Source: Selaginella moellendorffii
Lineage: Eukaryota > Streptophyta > Lycopodiopsida > Selaginellales > Selaginellaceae
Reading direction: 5' to 3'
Assembly (NCBI RefSeq): GCF_000143415.4
Contig: NW_003314281.1
Location: forward strand, 118,417 to 182,416
DNA: 64,000 nucleotides
The notes under the pieces are model-generated. The model did not search any database. It saw nothing but the letters and a program-made list of their open reading frames with translations, and was not told the DNA's origin. This document shows, piece by piece, positions 1 to 10,849 of this stretch; position 1 is the stretch's first letter, and each line of letters begins with the position of its first letter. The translations under genes and the position numbers were made by a program.

Positions 1-1148
1 CCTTTCAACTGGCTGACATAAAATACCGGATAAATTTTCACCCCAACTAGCAGCCGCACCCGAGAAGCCGCTTTACCAATGCGCTCCAGCACTTCATATG
101 GACCAGCATATCGATGGGAAAGTTTATCACTCTTCCCTGTCCGTAAAGGCACCAAGGTGTTCTGCCGCTCACTTGACGGAAAGATCACTTGCACAAAGAC
201 AAGATCACCTACCTTATATTCCCGGAATTGGCGATGCTCATTGGCAAACTTCTCCGCTCTATCCTGAGCTGCTTGCAAATTCCGTTTACACACCACCAGA
301 ATCTCATCAAGTTCTGTGGCCAGATCAGTTGCCTCGGAATCAAGCTTATCTTAAACGTCCTTACTCAAATGCAATCCCAACTCCACCGTTGTTCGAGGAT
401 GCCTTCCAAACATGGCAAAGTAAGGACTTAGCTTGGTTCCACTGTGTTGGCTATTGTTGTAAGCAAATTGCACCAACGGAAGATATAGATCCCACTGTCC
501 TTGCCTTTGACCAATGCTACAACGTAGCATATCCTCCACCACCTGATTCACACGCTCAGTTTGCCCATCCGTCTGAGGATGATCTCCACTCGAGAGTTTC
601 AAAGTCACTTGCATAGCCTTTGCAAAGCTTTTCCAAAATCCACTGGTGAACTTTGAATCTCGATCACTAATGATTTCCTCCGGCAAACCAAAATCAAGAA
701 AAACCTTCTCCAAATAAACCGCAGCCAAGTCTGAGGCAGTGACAGTCTTCCGAAGAGCCAACAACCGCACATACTTCGTCAACCGATCCACTATGACCCA
801 TACTTGCTCCTTTTGCCTCTGTGTTCGTGGCAAACAAGTGATGAAGTCCATAGAGATACTACACCAACGGCTCTGAGGAATAGGTAAATGTTGCAAAAGT
901 CCCCCTGGCTGCTCCCGTGGCACCTTAACCCGCTGACAAAGCTCACATGATTTACAATACTTGAGGATATCAGCCTTCATATTCCTCCAATAAAAGTTGC
1001 GCTTAATCAACTCATACGTCTTCTTCCCCCCAAAATGACCGGCCTCTGGACGATCATGATAGTGGAATAAAACTTGAGTAATTAACGCATCCACCCGTGG
1101 CAAATAGACACGGCCATTGCCATCCACCAATGGGAAAGGAGCTTCCAT
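1..1148 (-). pseudogene. gypsy pol: integrase and C-terminal domain, one in-frame stop
   Basis: From 1148 the frame shows an HHCC zinc-binding region (H-x3-H pattern in 'FHYHDRPEAGH', then 'CKSCELC'), followed by the integrase core with the catalytic Asp in 'MDFITCLP' and later 'DRLTKYVRL' and 'ISDRDSKF'. A single TAA at 351-353 interrupts it. The same frame then continues to position 1 with the chromo/SH3-like C-terminal region, recognisable by 'HRQFREYKVGDLVFV', 'HRYAGPYEVLERIG' and 'IYPVFYVSQLK'. The break is therefore one nonsense codon rather than a frameshift. The window edge cuts the end of pol. Confidence 0.9.
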
Positions 1149-1168
1149 CTAGTCTCGCAAAGAGGCCA

Positions 1169-1292
1169 CCTCAGCATCCTGAGCCTGAGCATGCTCAACC
1201 AATTGCCCAAACTCGCTGACCACCTCACTCAAATGATGACAAAATCGTGTTCATAACGTCGTCACATGACGAACACGAGATAAAGCATCCGC
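1169..1292. repeat. 124-bp direct repeat, copy 1 (partner 1374-1497)
   Basis: The pol segment 1169-1292 recurs at 1374-1497 with a constant offset of 205 bp and only a few mismatches. Copy 2 runs on into normal pol sequence, while copy 1 breaks off into filler at 1293. This suggests that a rearrangement duplicated the segment on either side of the inserted material. Confidence 0.9.
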
Positions 1293-1298
1293 GTCAAA

Positions 1299-1355
1299 GG
1301 AATAGCCACTAAAGCCTCTGCATCTGGAGTTCCTCTAGCAGCCAAGAACTTCTTC
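1299..1355. repeat. gag-derived filler inserted in pol (partner 2641-2697)
   Basis: 57 bp of gag sequence, matching 2641-2697 with two or so substitutions, sit inside the RNase H/integrase region between the two copies of the 124-bp repeat. It is in the same orientation as gag itself. Confidence 0.9.
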
Positions 1356-1375
1356 TAAACCCTAAACCCTAAACC
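1355..1375. repeat. interstitial plant-type telomere repeat, about three units
   Basis: Three consecutive CCCTAAA-type units (Arabidopsis-type telomere repeat) lie exactly at the junction between the gag filler and the second copy of the 124-bp pol repeat. Confidence 0.85.
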
Positions 1376-1949
1376 TCAGCATCCTGAGCCTAAGCATGCT
1401 CAACCAATTGCCCAAACTCGCTGACCACCTTACTCAAATGATGACAAAATCGTGTTCGTAACGTCGTCACATGACGAACACGATATAAAGCATCCGCCAC
1501 CACATTTGTTTTTCCCGGACGATGCTCAATAGGAAACTCCCCAAACTCCATGAGTTTGACCATCTAACGAGCTTGCCTAGTGTTCAACTCCTTCTGTGTG
1601 AAAAGATACACAAGTGGTTTGTGATCTGTTAACACCACGAACACTGCACCATAAAGATAGTGCTGCCACATCCACAAAGCATGAACAATAGAAAGTAACT
1701 TTTGCTCATATGTGGAATAGCGTCGCTCCGCGGAATTCAAAGTTCAACTCTCATATGCAATAGGCTGTCCTTCTTGCATGAGAACTCCTCCTAGTGCATA
1801 ACCACTCGCATCGCATGTCACCTCGTAAGGTTTCGATGGATCAGCAATGCGAAGCACTGGAGCCTCGCTCAACAATCGTTTCAGCGCCACAAAACTCTCC
1901 TCTTGTGGCGTCTTCCACTCGAATGGCACATTCTTGCATAGCATCTGCG

Positions 1950-3002
1950 TCAAAGGAATAGCGGTGGAGTTGGGATTGCATTTTTAGTATCTGACTTACC
2001 GTGAGAAGATGATTGGCCATTCTTCTTGTCCTGCTGCTTGTTCTTCAACTGCAGACAATCAGCCTTGTAGTGTCCAAGTTCGCCGCAATTATAACAACCT
2101 TGTCTATAATTCTTCACAAAGAACTTCTGCTTCTTGGACCCCTTTGCATCTGAAGTAGTCACCACCGACTTCAACTTGTGATGCTTGTTCCCATCCTTGT
2201 GTGCACGGCGATCATCACGACGATTCTCGACAGAAGGACTCCGCGAACGCTTGCGAGACTTGTGCTTGTCATTGTCAAGTCGACGAGCCGCATCAAAGAG
2301 CTCCTCCAAACTCTTTATAGGCTGAGAATGACGCAAGTGTTGCCGCATGCTCTCACTATGTAGGCCATCAATGAAGTAGGACTTGTTCTGATCTGGATCC
2401 TTCGTTGGAACATGACTAATCAAGCTAGTAAGCTTCTCAATATAATCCCCGAGTGTCATTTTCCCTTGCTGGAAATGGCGAAGTTCTGTACGAGCATTCT
2501 CCACATCGTAATGAGGGGCAAAACGTAAACGGAAAGCAACCTCAAACTCATCCATGGTAGACACTGGTGGTTTCTTATCCGCAACACGGGACTCCTCAAG
2601 CCAATTCCACCATCGAAGACCTGCATCACGCAAAACCATCGGAATAGCCACTAAAGCCTCTACATCTGGAGTTCCTCTAGTAGCCAAGAACTTCTTCACA
2701 TTGGCTAGCCAAGCGAGACACTCGTCCACACCACCATCACCGGAAAAAGTTGGAATCTTGAGTCGATCTACCAAAGAAGGCTTACTTGGAGCGCTACCCC
2801 GTCCAGCCTCGAGTGCCTCAACACGCCCACGCATGGTATCCATCATGCCATGCATCTCGTCTTGCATCTCTTGCTGATTTTTATTAAGGGCTCGCAGCTC
2901 ATGAACCACATCTTGAATGGTCCAAATCTCCGCAGCTTCGTCGGCACCATCGTTGGCACCACCATCGACGATAGGATTCCAGCGTTCAGCTTGGTCGGCC
3001 AT
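1950..3002 (-). pseudogene. gypsy gag with CCHC zinc knuckle, 3' end chimeric
   Basis: Capsid/nucleocapsid precursor of the gypsy element. The likely start is the Met at 3000-3002 (MADQAERWNP), 12 nt beyond the primer-binding site; an in-frame ATG at 3044 lies inside the LTR/PBS region and is less plausible. The retrotransposon gag domain is seen in 'LRWWNWLEES' and 'FEVAFRLRFAPHYD', followed by a basic stretch and the zinc knuckle 'CYNCGELGHYKADC' (CX2CX4HX4C). The frame is open for about 350 residues. The last ten residues are not gag: they are encoded by 22 bp copied in reverse from the integrase gene plus junction sequence. Gag itself may be intact, but the element is dead. Confidence 0.88.
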
Positions 3003-3014
3003 CGCAACCAACTC

Positions 3015-3025
3015 CTCTGATACCA
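3015..3025 (-). other. primer-binding site for initiator tRNA-Met
   Basis: On the minus strand this reads TGGTATCAGAG, the complement of the 3' end of plant initiator tRNA-Met. It lies one base inside the LTR end, the expected place for minus-strand DNA priming. Confidence 0.9.
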
Positions 3026-3026
3026 A

Positions 3027-3259
3027 TGTTATGATCCGGCGCAAAAAGACAAAGATCTAGGTTCCCTATACTATGCTGTGCCACCTTTTGAGGTTCCTCA
3101 CCACCCAACCACCCCCGAGCTACCTCAAAAGCTCCACTGCGCTGCCGCTCCACTGTGAGCCCTAGGGTAGGTTAAGTCCTTTACCCTAACATGCCTTAAT
3201 ATACCCTTGAGCCTCCCTTTGACCAATGTTGACCACGTAGTCAAAGCTGGCGCCTAACA
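3027..3259 (-). repeat. 5' long terminal repeat of the gypsy element
   Basis: A 233-bp segment that on the minus strand begins TGTTAGGCG and ends ATAACA, so it has perfect 5-bp TGTTA/TAACA terminal inverted repeats, and it abuts the primer-binding site. A TATA-like run (TATATTAAGG on the minus strand, near 3195-3206) could be the LTR promoter. The outer boundary was set by the inverted termini only; the second LTR is outside the window, so it could not be compared. Confidence 0.8.
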
Positions 3260-3623
3260 GGTCTGACACATGGTTCCTCAAGGTGAGTGATTGATGTTAC
3301 AGGATGCATCTATAATTATGCTCCTTGTTGGTTTTGCAGAAATGCATGGTGGCAGATTACTCTCTTGTGGAAGACTCAACCTTGGATGACCGCCTGCGGG
3401 AAGTAGCGTCCATCTGCAGCCTTTACAGGCACGGGGAGATGACGCCCCGGTTGAGTGTCCTGTACTTGTGGAAGAGGCGGCAGTGTCCCAGCACCGTCTG
3501 GTACTGCAAGAGGTCCACCAGTGCTACAACGAGCTGGTGTTGCTTCAGCTTCACCAGCTACTGCTGGCTACCTTTTCGTTTTGAGAATCAAGCTGTTCTT
3601 TCCTTACAAGGCGGCTGTGATGA

Positions 3624-4361
3624 CTAGTTGTCATAGATGTGCTTGGGAGCGAGGTAGGTTGGCAGCTTGCAGGGAGTTTCTTGGCCGCTATCACACACAG
3701 GTAGACTTGTGCTTTGTTGATAATGGCCATGGTCGCTAACTTTGGTATTTTCATAGGCAGGCACTCTCGTGCTCACGAACATGACGGGCTTGAGGGAGCT
3801 GTCGACTCTCCGCGGTCGTGCACTAGAGCCAAGAGAGCTGTGGATAGATAGATACTCGGAGATCGATCCAGACAGCATCACTCCTTCGTGCTCCCGACTA
3901 ATATCTAGGCTGCTGCGGACATGGAGGCCGGAGAAGATGAGGGACAAGTTCCAGATAGAAATCCCGGTTGGCAGAGTTTGATCGAGGTGGACGCACAGGT
4001 TTATAGCGGGCGAAAACGAGCATCCCAGGATCGCAGCGAGCTTGAGAAGCTCCACTTCAATCTCATCCAGGGAGGCCTTCCCAGCCTCTTCACCCAGCTC
4101 CAGCGCGTCGGGCACAAACCTCGAAGTTGTCCTGGAATTCCAAAGAGTTGATCCATTTCTTAAGAACTTTGGCGGCACCTGGAGACGAGATCTTTGTGTG
4201 ATGAAGCAGGCATATCTCTCCACCTTTTGACGGTTTTTAAACCATGCTTTCCCGCGAGCCTTGCCTATCCTTCTAGATGTTGATTGTGAAGAGATTTGTT
4301 CCATCAGATGCCCCAGATATCCTGGAGCGTGATGCTTTTGGCACATGCCCAATTCGGGCAT
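3624..4361 (-). other. unassigned open frame and gene debris (3260-4290)
   Basis: The longest open frame of the 3260-4900 interval encodes 245 residues on the minus strand. It resembles no family I recognise and could be chance. On the plus strand near 3340-3580 there is a short coding-like stretch after an intron-type acceptor ('LDDRLREVASICSLYR'), and after a frame change a helical run ('RLVLQEVHQCYNELV'), which looks like a relic of a coiled-coil protein. No intact gene can be built from either. Confidence 0.2.
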
Positions 4362-4526
4362 GAGGAGTCAAAACGTTCGTTTGATTTTGCTACAATGCTC
4401 TCCAAGAACTCGAAATTTGATCAAGCCAAGAGGTTATTTGATGCGATGCCGTTGTGGGATCTTGTTTCTAGGAACCCTGTGGGATCCAGTGATAGGGAAT
4501 TACACGATGTGGATTTATGGGCATGA
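4296..4526 (+). pseudogene. PPR-repeat relic
   Basis: The plus-strand frame contains pieces of pentatricopeptide repeats: 'FHQMPQISWSVMLLAHAQFG', then 'DQAKRLFDAMPLWDLVSRN'. These match the wording of the two intact PPR genes of this window ('AWNSMLLAHAHYGHLDD' in the gene at 54.3-56.0 kb). Repeat spacing is disturbed and the frame ends after about 75 residues, so this is a decayed fragment of an S-type PPR gene. Confidence 0.6.
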
Positions 4527-4913
4527 GAGTGACAATGCCCTGGTTTACAAATCTGAGACAGGGGAGTGTCAGAAATGAAAGTTGACTATCGTCTCTTGGA
4601 CCTGGTCTGTATATATGGAAGTGTGAACCTCGGAGACTGGTGGCAAAATTCCCTTTCCGCAATTGGTGATTTTACATGGCATATGACTTGGTTCATGTCG
4701 GATACTTTGCAAAGAGTAGAACTACAATATTATGAACTTTATAGCTAATATGGATAAGCCTTAGACAAGATCACCTTTCATCATATCTACAATGTAGTTG
4801 AAAGGCAGGTAGAGCTTTGTTTTGAGGTTTTCGATTGAACACAACTTGAAAAACTATTACGGGCAAGACAATTCTCGCAGTCTCTACAAATTTTCTTAAA
4901 AATAAAAAGAACG

Positions 4914-5966
4914 TCAAAGCAAAGTGGCAGCAAAAGGTAAAACAAAACGCTCCTTGGGACGTGACTCTAATTCTCTGACTTGCCTGACCGATTCTATCCA
5001 CTCTTTGTTCCTATAATAAAATATTGCGTTCCTAAAGCTGTAAGAAGCTGTACACAAGTAGAGGGACTTGTGTTGTATCCCAGTAAAAACTGTTATCTGT
5101 TCCCTTGGACACAAGAATTCTCTAGGATAATTGAAATTGTGCACCCTCTCCAAACTACCAGGCCTTGAAACAAACCCTCTATCCCAAAGAAAGACAATCA
5201 TATCACCATTGTCACGCCGTACAATGGCCTGGAGTGACTCCATTCTATCAGCCTCAGGAGCAGCACTCCAGTCATGCTCGATCCAACACCGGTTTGATCC
5301 CAAGTCATAGCCTATCACACCAAACTGTTGACCGCCATTCTTCACACCGACCAGGTAGGCAGTGTTGCCCTCCAGTAGCCACGTGTATGGGTATGACCTT
5401 GTCCACAAGGCCCACCCGCGTGGCGGCACATACTCCCGACGGCGCCGCCACGACCAGGACAACGAGTTAAACACGTCAATGCCCTTTTCTGTTGGCGAGT
5501 AGATCGTGTAGGAGAGGTCGTCAGCTGAGACTTCCATCTTTGCTTTGAATCCCTGAATGAGTGATTTACCTGGCAGCACCACAAATGAGCTCCGCTTGAG
5601 GGGATTCCACACCGCAAACTTCCCTCTGTTTGCACCAGCAAGAAAGCGGTGGGAGAAACAAAGCAGGCCACCGGCAGAGGCAACGGGCTGCCAGTAGAGG
5701 AGCAAATCCGGATCTGGCAGTAACAAAACAGTTGCATCGTCGTTACTGAAAGGATTGTAGATCCGTAAGGACAAGCAGTGGTGCCGTAGCCGATCTTTTG
5801 TATATTCAAGGACTAGGGGATGCTGCTTGGAAATCTCTAGACTGGCTTTGGCAAATTCCTTACTGTCAATCACTGCTCTCCACCTGTGGCACACAGATCT
5901 TGCACGCAGCAAAGCTTTCACATGCAATAACGCTAGAATCCTATCCTCGAGATCCACTGGAAACAT
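4914..5966 (-). CDS. F-box protein
   Basis: A single-exon 350-residue protein. The F-box is at the very N-terminus (about residues 4-40: 'DLEDRILALLHVKALLRARS' followed by CHRWRAVI), the part that binds SKP1 in an SCF ubiquitin ligase. The remainder looks like the beta-rich F-box-associated/kelch-like substrate region ('FAVWNPLKRSSFVVLPGK', 'VGVKNGGQQFGVIGYDL'). The protein starts only a few residues before the F-box, which is common in plant F-box genes. The substrate cannot be inferred. The 3' side borders PPR debris and the 5' side an AT-rich, gene-poor stretch. Confidence 0.85.
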   Translation of the reverse strand: MFPVDLEDRILALLHVKALLRARSVCHRWRAVIDSKEFAKASLEISKQHPLVLEYTKDRLRHHCLSLRIYNPFSNDDATVLLLPDPDLLLYWQPVASAGGLLCFSHRFLAGANRGKFAVWNPLKRSSFVVLPGKSLIQGFKAKMEVSADDLSYTIYSPTEKGIDVFNSLSWSWRRRREYVPPRGWALWTRSYPYTWLLEGNTAYLVGVKNGGQQFGVIGYDLGSNRCWIEHDWSAAPEADRMESLQAIVRRDNGDMIVFLWDRGFVSRPGSLERVHNFNYPREFLCPREQITVFTGIQHKSLYLCTASYSFRNAIFYYRNKEWIESVRQVRELESRPKERFVLPFAATLL

Positions 5967-6051
5967 ATTGTTTGTGCTGAATCAAACCCTATTTATCTCA
6001 CCAAACCAGGCATATTCTAAAATCATTATCTTTGTCCTACTAAACCTTTGA

Positions 6052-9000
6052 GTAAATATGGTAACAGAATATGTTTGTTGGGGGTGTAGCATAATTAGCA
6101 AAATACTGTTTTGATTTTTTAATGTATTGGAAATTACATTGGAATAGTATCAAAACAACAAATATTGTATTCTTTGAAAGAAGAATTGAGGGGATTATAG
6201 AAAATTTATGTTTTACAATTCTTTCTATGTGAATGTTTCCATTCCATTAATTTCCAATCAAATATATTTCTTTGATTATTCATATGGCAAGTGAACACTA
6301 TAAAAAAATACTTGTGTTGAGCTCTAAGTTAGAGAGATTACTGTAACCAATATTGCTTAAATTGAATTAAATTGATTTTATTAACATGGACAATTAAGGA
6401 GAGATGTGATGACAATTATCATATCTAATCTAACATTCTTGAACTTAGTAAATAGAAGGCATTATGGTAAGAAGTTGACACAATCTCTTAGATCTATATT
6501 TTGATTTACACCTATTGTAATTATAAAGCTCAAGATGTTGAACACAATTATACCCTACACATTTGTTATATTAAATAAATTACATATGCTTTGTTATACT
6601 TCTCTTTTTCATGAATTTTCATGATTTCTATTGGATTTGCTTAGAATTATATATGTTTATTTGAGTTTCAAAGCATACCATACGACATATAGCTTTGGCA
6701 TTATCATATCAAACCTAAAATAAGTCATACATTCATACATATCAGTATGATAGAAAGAAGATTTACAATAAAGTAATAGTATCGACTGCTAAACATGTGA
6801 ATAAAACTTGACAAATTAAATGGTATTTTAAACTTTATTAGTATAGTATAGTTATACATATAATATGTTCACTTTAAGAAATGCTAAATAAAATCTCAAA
6901 AATTATATAGAAATAATTTATTATGATTTTCTTGTAACAATGTTTGATTTCCTTATATATTCAGAATATTAAATTTTTTTCTTACTTTTATTTAACATGA
7001 AACACTTTTGGCCTTTGAAACACTGGTATGGATTATATATAGGACACTCTCTGATACAACAAAGGCTTGATAAATTGTTAATAAGTAAATTATGTCCTTA
7101 AAGAAATAATAAAATTGCAAATATTATTTTAGTTAATAGTGGTAAAGGCATATAAGATATCAACCAAAGAGTGAAACTACACAAACTAAGAGTAAAGAAA
7201 ATTAGAAATGATAGCCAATTCTATATGACTTTGTGGATATACCATTAATTACTTCTAAAACTCAAATTGCATTTTTAAAGAATTCACATAGTCATGCAAG
7301 ATATTGGAGTTGAAGTGTTAAAGAGTTTAAAAGTTAAGGTAGTTTTGTTAAGATACTCTAATTTAGCCATAGAGTTTGAGAAGGAGTTTAAGATGAAGAC
7401 TGAGACCGGGTTTGAGATGGAGTCCGAGATTGAAACCAAATATACATTAAATAAATTTAATTGATCCTAGCTATTTTATATAAAATATTAATAGTTAATA
7501 TTTTATTTTAATTATTATTTTTTAAATGACAAAGAAAGAGACAAATATTTAGTTCAAAGATCCATAATATAAATAGAATTTTAAAATCTATAATAATAAG
7601 GAGCAATTGCCATAAACTGCTAAATCCAACCAATGGCAAGGGGGGCGGGGTAACTGTAAAAGGGTCTTTAACCACTTCTTAGTGAATGATTGTGCTAATG
7701 TTTGCTCTCAACCCTTTTGCAATGGAGACCCTCTTAAATTGAGAGGGTAGGTTCTAAAGTTTAATGGAGAGCATCTACGATGATAGCAGGCTGGACTATT
7801 GGTGGCTTCAGATTATGATTCAATTTCATATTTGAATTCCCTTGATTTAGGGTTTTGTGAGTTCTCTTGCTAATCCCTAGCAATGGCACCTCACATTCAT
7901 CCCAAATGTGCAAATTCTTATATGATGCCTTTCTTTTCTTGCTGCAATTGCTAATTTGCTGCCTATTTTGGGAATTGAGATGAGCTACAATGCCACTAGA
8001 GCTATTATTGTAAGTGGATTTTCTTGCAATGAGATTGCATTTTCTCAAACTTCTTATTAAGTCACTAGTGATGGAAAGATTTAGGGAGAGTCATTGAGAT
8101 CGTAAGTACTTTTTTTTCTCTCTTCTTCATTTTTATTTTGTTTTGTTTTGTTTCTTTGGATTCAAGGCAGAGTTTCTTCTTCAATAATATGGTGGTATGA
8201 TGCCTCTAGCAACATGTCTAAACCACAAACAAGCAATCAACATCTTCTTTTAATGGAAGTTTTGAGAGTTTTTTATCACTAATGGTGTTTTATCTGTAGC
8301 ACAAGACTCCTCAAGCCAATTCCACCACTGAAGACCCGCATCACACAAAATCATTCTTTTTTTTTTTTTAGGTGGTGGCACAAGCTCTAGAGAATGCAAA
8401 AGTGAAGGAGTCAGAACTTGCAATAGTAACTGTGACAATTGGTCTTGGCTTGTGTTTATGCTTGGATAGTAACATTCTTTGTGATCTTCCTAGGCTTATT
8501 GTTGTGCACAGTGCTGAGGGTTTTCTTGGCATGTAGTTTCTCAGCCACTAGCACGAAAGGAGGGGCATTCATAGTTCATGGCAAATCTACATGGTTATTA
8601 GGATGGTAAAATTTTAACTTTCTTTACCAAGTGAATTCATAGGTGTAGAGATTGGGACACTAAGTGCTGAGCCTTTTAATTGATGCTAGAAAACCTAGCT
8701 AATTTGCACAAAATGCATTGATGCATTTCAAGGATAGACATGTCTTGCTTAGACTCTAACAGTAGGTTCTATCTCTTGTTAATTGTGCTGCCATGGTGAT
8801 GGAAGTGTGGTATCAAAAGATTTTGGGTTATCTAGGTGGCAATACATAGTGCTTTTGCTAATCTAACCAATGACAAGTTGTACCGATAGATTATGTATGT
8901 CTTTGGTGGCATCATTAGATCAAATTCCAAAACTAGCAGAGATTTGAATTCTGTTTAATGGGTTACCCCAATAGAGTGAATATTTTTTATGTGAATAACT

Positions 9001-10414
9001 TTATTATAAATAAAATAATCAAATTTACCTAAACTTATTCTGTTTTATAAAATATTTACATATTTTAGGTCAACATTAACTTTTATAATTTAATTTCACA
9101 GTATTTACAAATATAATAAGAAAATTATATCTTGTACAAATGGCCTATCTAAAACATATAAAACCCAACACTAGGTGATGGTATATCAAATGTGGGTTGA
9201 CTTAGTTTTATAAATGTGTAGAACCATAATTAAAGCTTCAAGTGTTAATATAAAAAAATAAACAACTTTAACAATAAGATTATATATTATATTTTTATGT
9301 GCAGCCTTAGAAAATATTACTGTTTAATCAAATGCTGTATACATTATCTTAGTATTTTTTATAATGAGCTAGATTGTAAATCTTTTTCCTAACTGCAAAT
9401 AAATTTTATTAGTACATAATACTATAAAATATAATAATTGAATTTATAATTTCTATATTTACAAATAATTATTTTCATGACTGGATCTGGGTAGAAATAT
9501 GTTAATATTCCTAAATACTTATTGTTTTATATTCTAAGTAAAATGCATAATTAAGTAATGTCTTGTAGTAATTATTCTCTTTTGTTTGATAAAATTTTAA
9601 TATAATTTTATTCCAAGAAAAAATATAGTTTACATATAACATATTGTTAATAATAGAAAATTCATTTTTACTTTTTTCTGGGTCAGGTATTTTTTAAAAT
9701 ATTCATATTTCCAAATAATAATTTTTATCTAATATTTTTATTAATGAATATTTATAAGAAATTATCCAGGCATTTGTACCACTCCCCTCATGTTCAGCTC
9801 TACAGGAATGGAAGGGTAAATTGGGATAAGTTTTATGATCTTGTTAATAATTTTCTTGTAATCATTTCGGATGAATCAAGATCTTGAGCAATCATGAAAC
9901 AAGTATTAATTTAACTAGTTCTATGTTGGCAAGTTGTAAATTTCATGCCAGATTTAGAGCTTATCTTTGAGCTTATAAGATATACCTTGAAAACCTATTC
10001 GAAGTGATGTCACAAGTCTGCAAAACTCTCTATGTAAAAGCAATCAATATTATCCAGCCAAGTAAAGTATATTGGACCTCAATATATATCATTGTATAGT
10101 GCTTCTCTTGCTGAGGTAGCTCAATTGATTCACCATATAATAAAAGAGTTAATTGCTAGTGATCTTTGCAGCAAGCAAGACAATGTGATTGGCTCATCTG
10201 TAAATCTTTATGCTTTTCAGCATTGTCCAATTGCTTCCCTAAAATTAATTGATGGCCTAGTTATTCTAGCAAATATAAAAGTGGAGGACCAATCAAATAA
10301 CACTTCCACATGCCAAACTAATCTTGCTCTACTGGTTTTGCCAAGGTTCAGGCACACTACATCCCAATTCTTCACTCATTGTTGATATCCAAATAGCTTC
10401 AGTACTTCTTTCCG
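6052..10414. other. AT-rich gene-poor region
   Basis: About 4.3 kb of strongly AT-rich sequence without a supportable gene. Open frames are short (at most about 95 residues, for example 7761-8048 on the minus strand and 10092-10385 on the plus strand), carry no domain I recognise, and lie in low-complexity surroundings. The only identifiable content is a gypsy gag scrap at 8281-8355. Confidence 0.7.
8281..8355 (-). repeat. gypsy gag fragment
   Basis: About 75 bp closely matching gag positions 2571-2640. In the minus-strand frame it reads 'ILCDAGLQWWNWLEES', against 'VLRDAGLRWWNWLEES' in the element at the window start. It is flanked by a T-rich tract and unrelated AT-rich DNA. It is an isolated scrap, not a second element. 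Confidence 0.85.
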
Positions 10415-10640
10415 AGACCTTGTCCTAGAACCCCCAGCATCTTGCTATTCTTCGGCTCCCACTCCTCTTTCTCGTCACTTGGCTTGAGGATGCCCTCAAT
10501 TAGTCCCTAGAGATTATTTTCCATGAAATAGAATTGCATCTGGACTTTCCATGACTGGAAATCACTTCTAAAGACAAGGTGAACAGTAGTGCCATCAAAG
10601 TGAGAGCTAGCCTAGCTCCAATACCATGCAAAAACAAAAA
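10415..10640 (-). pseudogene. Ty1/copia gag fragment with primer-binding-like site
   Basis: The minus-strand translation shows the start of a copia-type gag (UBN2-like) domain: 'SDFQSWKVQMQFYFMENNL', an in-frame TAG, then 'GLIEGILKPSDEKEEWEPKN'. Just upstream (about 10617-10629) the minus strand reads TGGTATTGGAGC, two changes away from the plant tRNA-iMet primer-binding consensus, which fits the 5' end of an element. No downstream pol is recognisable. The LTR could not be delimited. Confidence 0.6.
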
Positions 10641-10849
10641 AAAAAAGAAAAAGCAACGATTCTAAAATGCCAGCCACTGTTGGCTGTACGCCTGGGCATT
10701 GCCAGGCTCTTATTCACACATAAGAAAGTGGAAGAGACAAAGCTATGATAACCAAAAGTCACAATGGTCAACTTGGCTGATGCCAAGGTGTACCTCGTCA
10801 GCTGGAAGATTGTGGTAGCCTCGAGCATGGTACTACTGGAGTGGAACAT

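Larger units (their letters stand above)
1149..1953 (-). pseudogene. gypsy pol: RNase H region, duplicated and interrupted
   Basis: The end of the reverse transcriptase and the RNase H domain are recognisable from 'FEWKTPQEESFVALKRL', 'VTCDASGYALGGVLMQ' (start of RNase H, catalytic Asp in DASG) and further down 'HRPGKTNVVADAL'. Stop codons fall in this stretch (for example at 1744-1746). It contains a 124-bp direct duplication, a gag-derived insertion and a telomere-type repeat, described separately. Upstream reverse transcriptase motifs and the protease are absent, because the preceding sequence jumps directly into gag. Confidence 0.85.
1..3259 (-). mobile_element. Ty3/gypsy LTR retrotransposon, rearranged remnant
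   Basis: Minus-strand element read from 3259 down to the window edge: 5' LTR, initiator-Met tRNA primer-binding site, gag with a zinc knuckle, the end of the reverse transcriptase/RNase H region, integrase with its zinc-binding and catalytic parts, and the integrase C-terminal domain. Gene order (RNase H before integrase) is that of Ty3/gypsy, not copia. Protease and most of the reverse transcriptase are missing between gag and RNase H. Pol carries stop codons, an internal duplication and foreign filler, so the copy cannot be autonomous. The 3' LTR, if present, lies beyond position 1. Confidence 0.93.

Noticed and set aside
7761-8048. A 95-codon minus-strand open frame in the AT-rich region
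   Set aside because: No recognisable domain, low-complexity Asn/Lys/Ser composition typical of chance frames in AT-rich DNA, and no splice partner.
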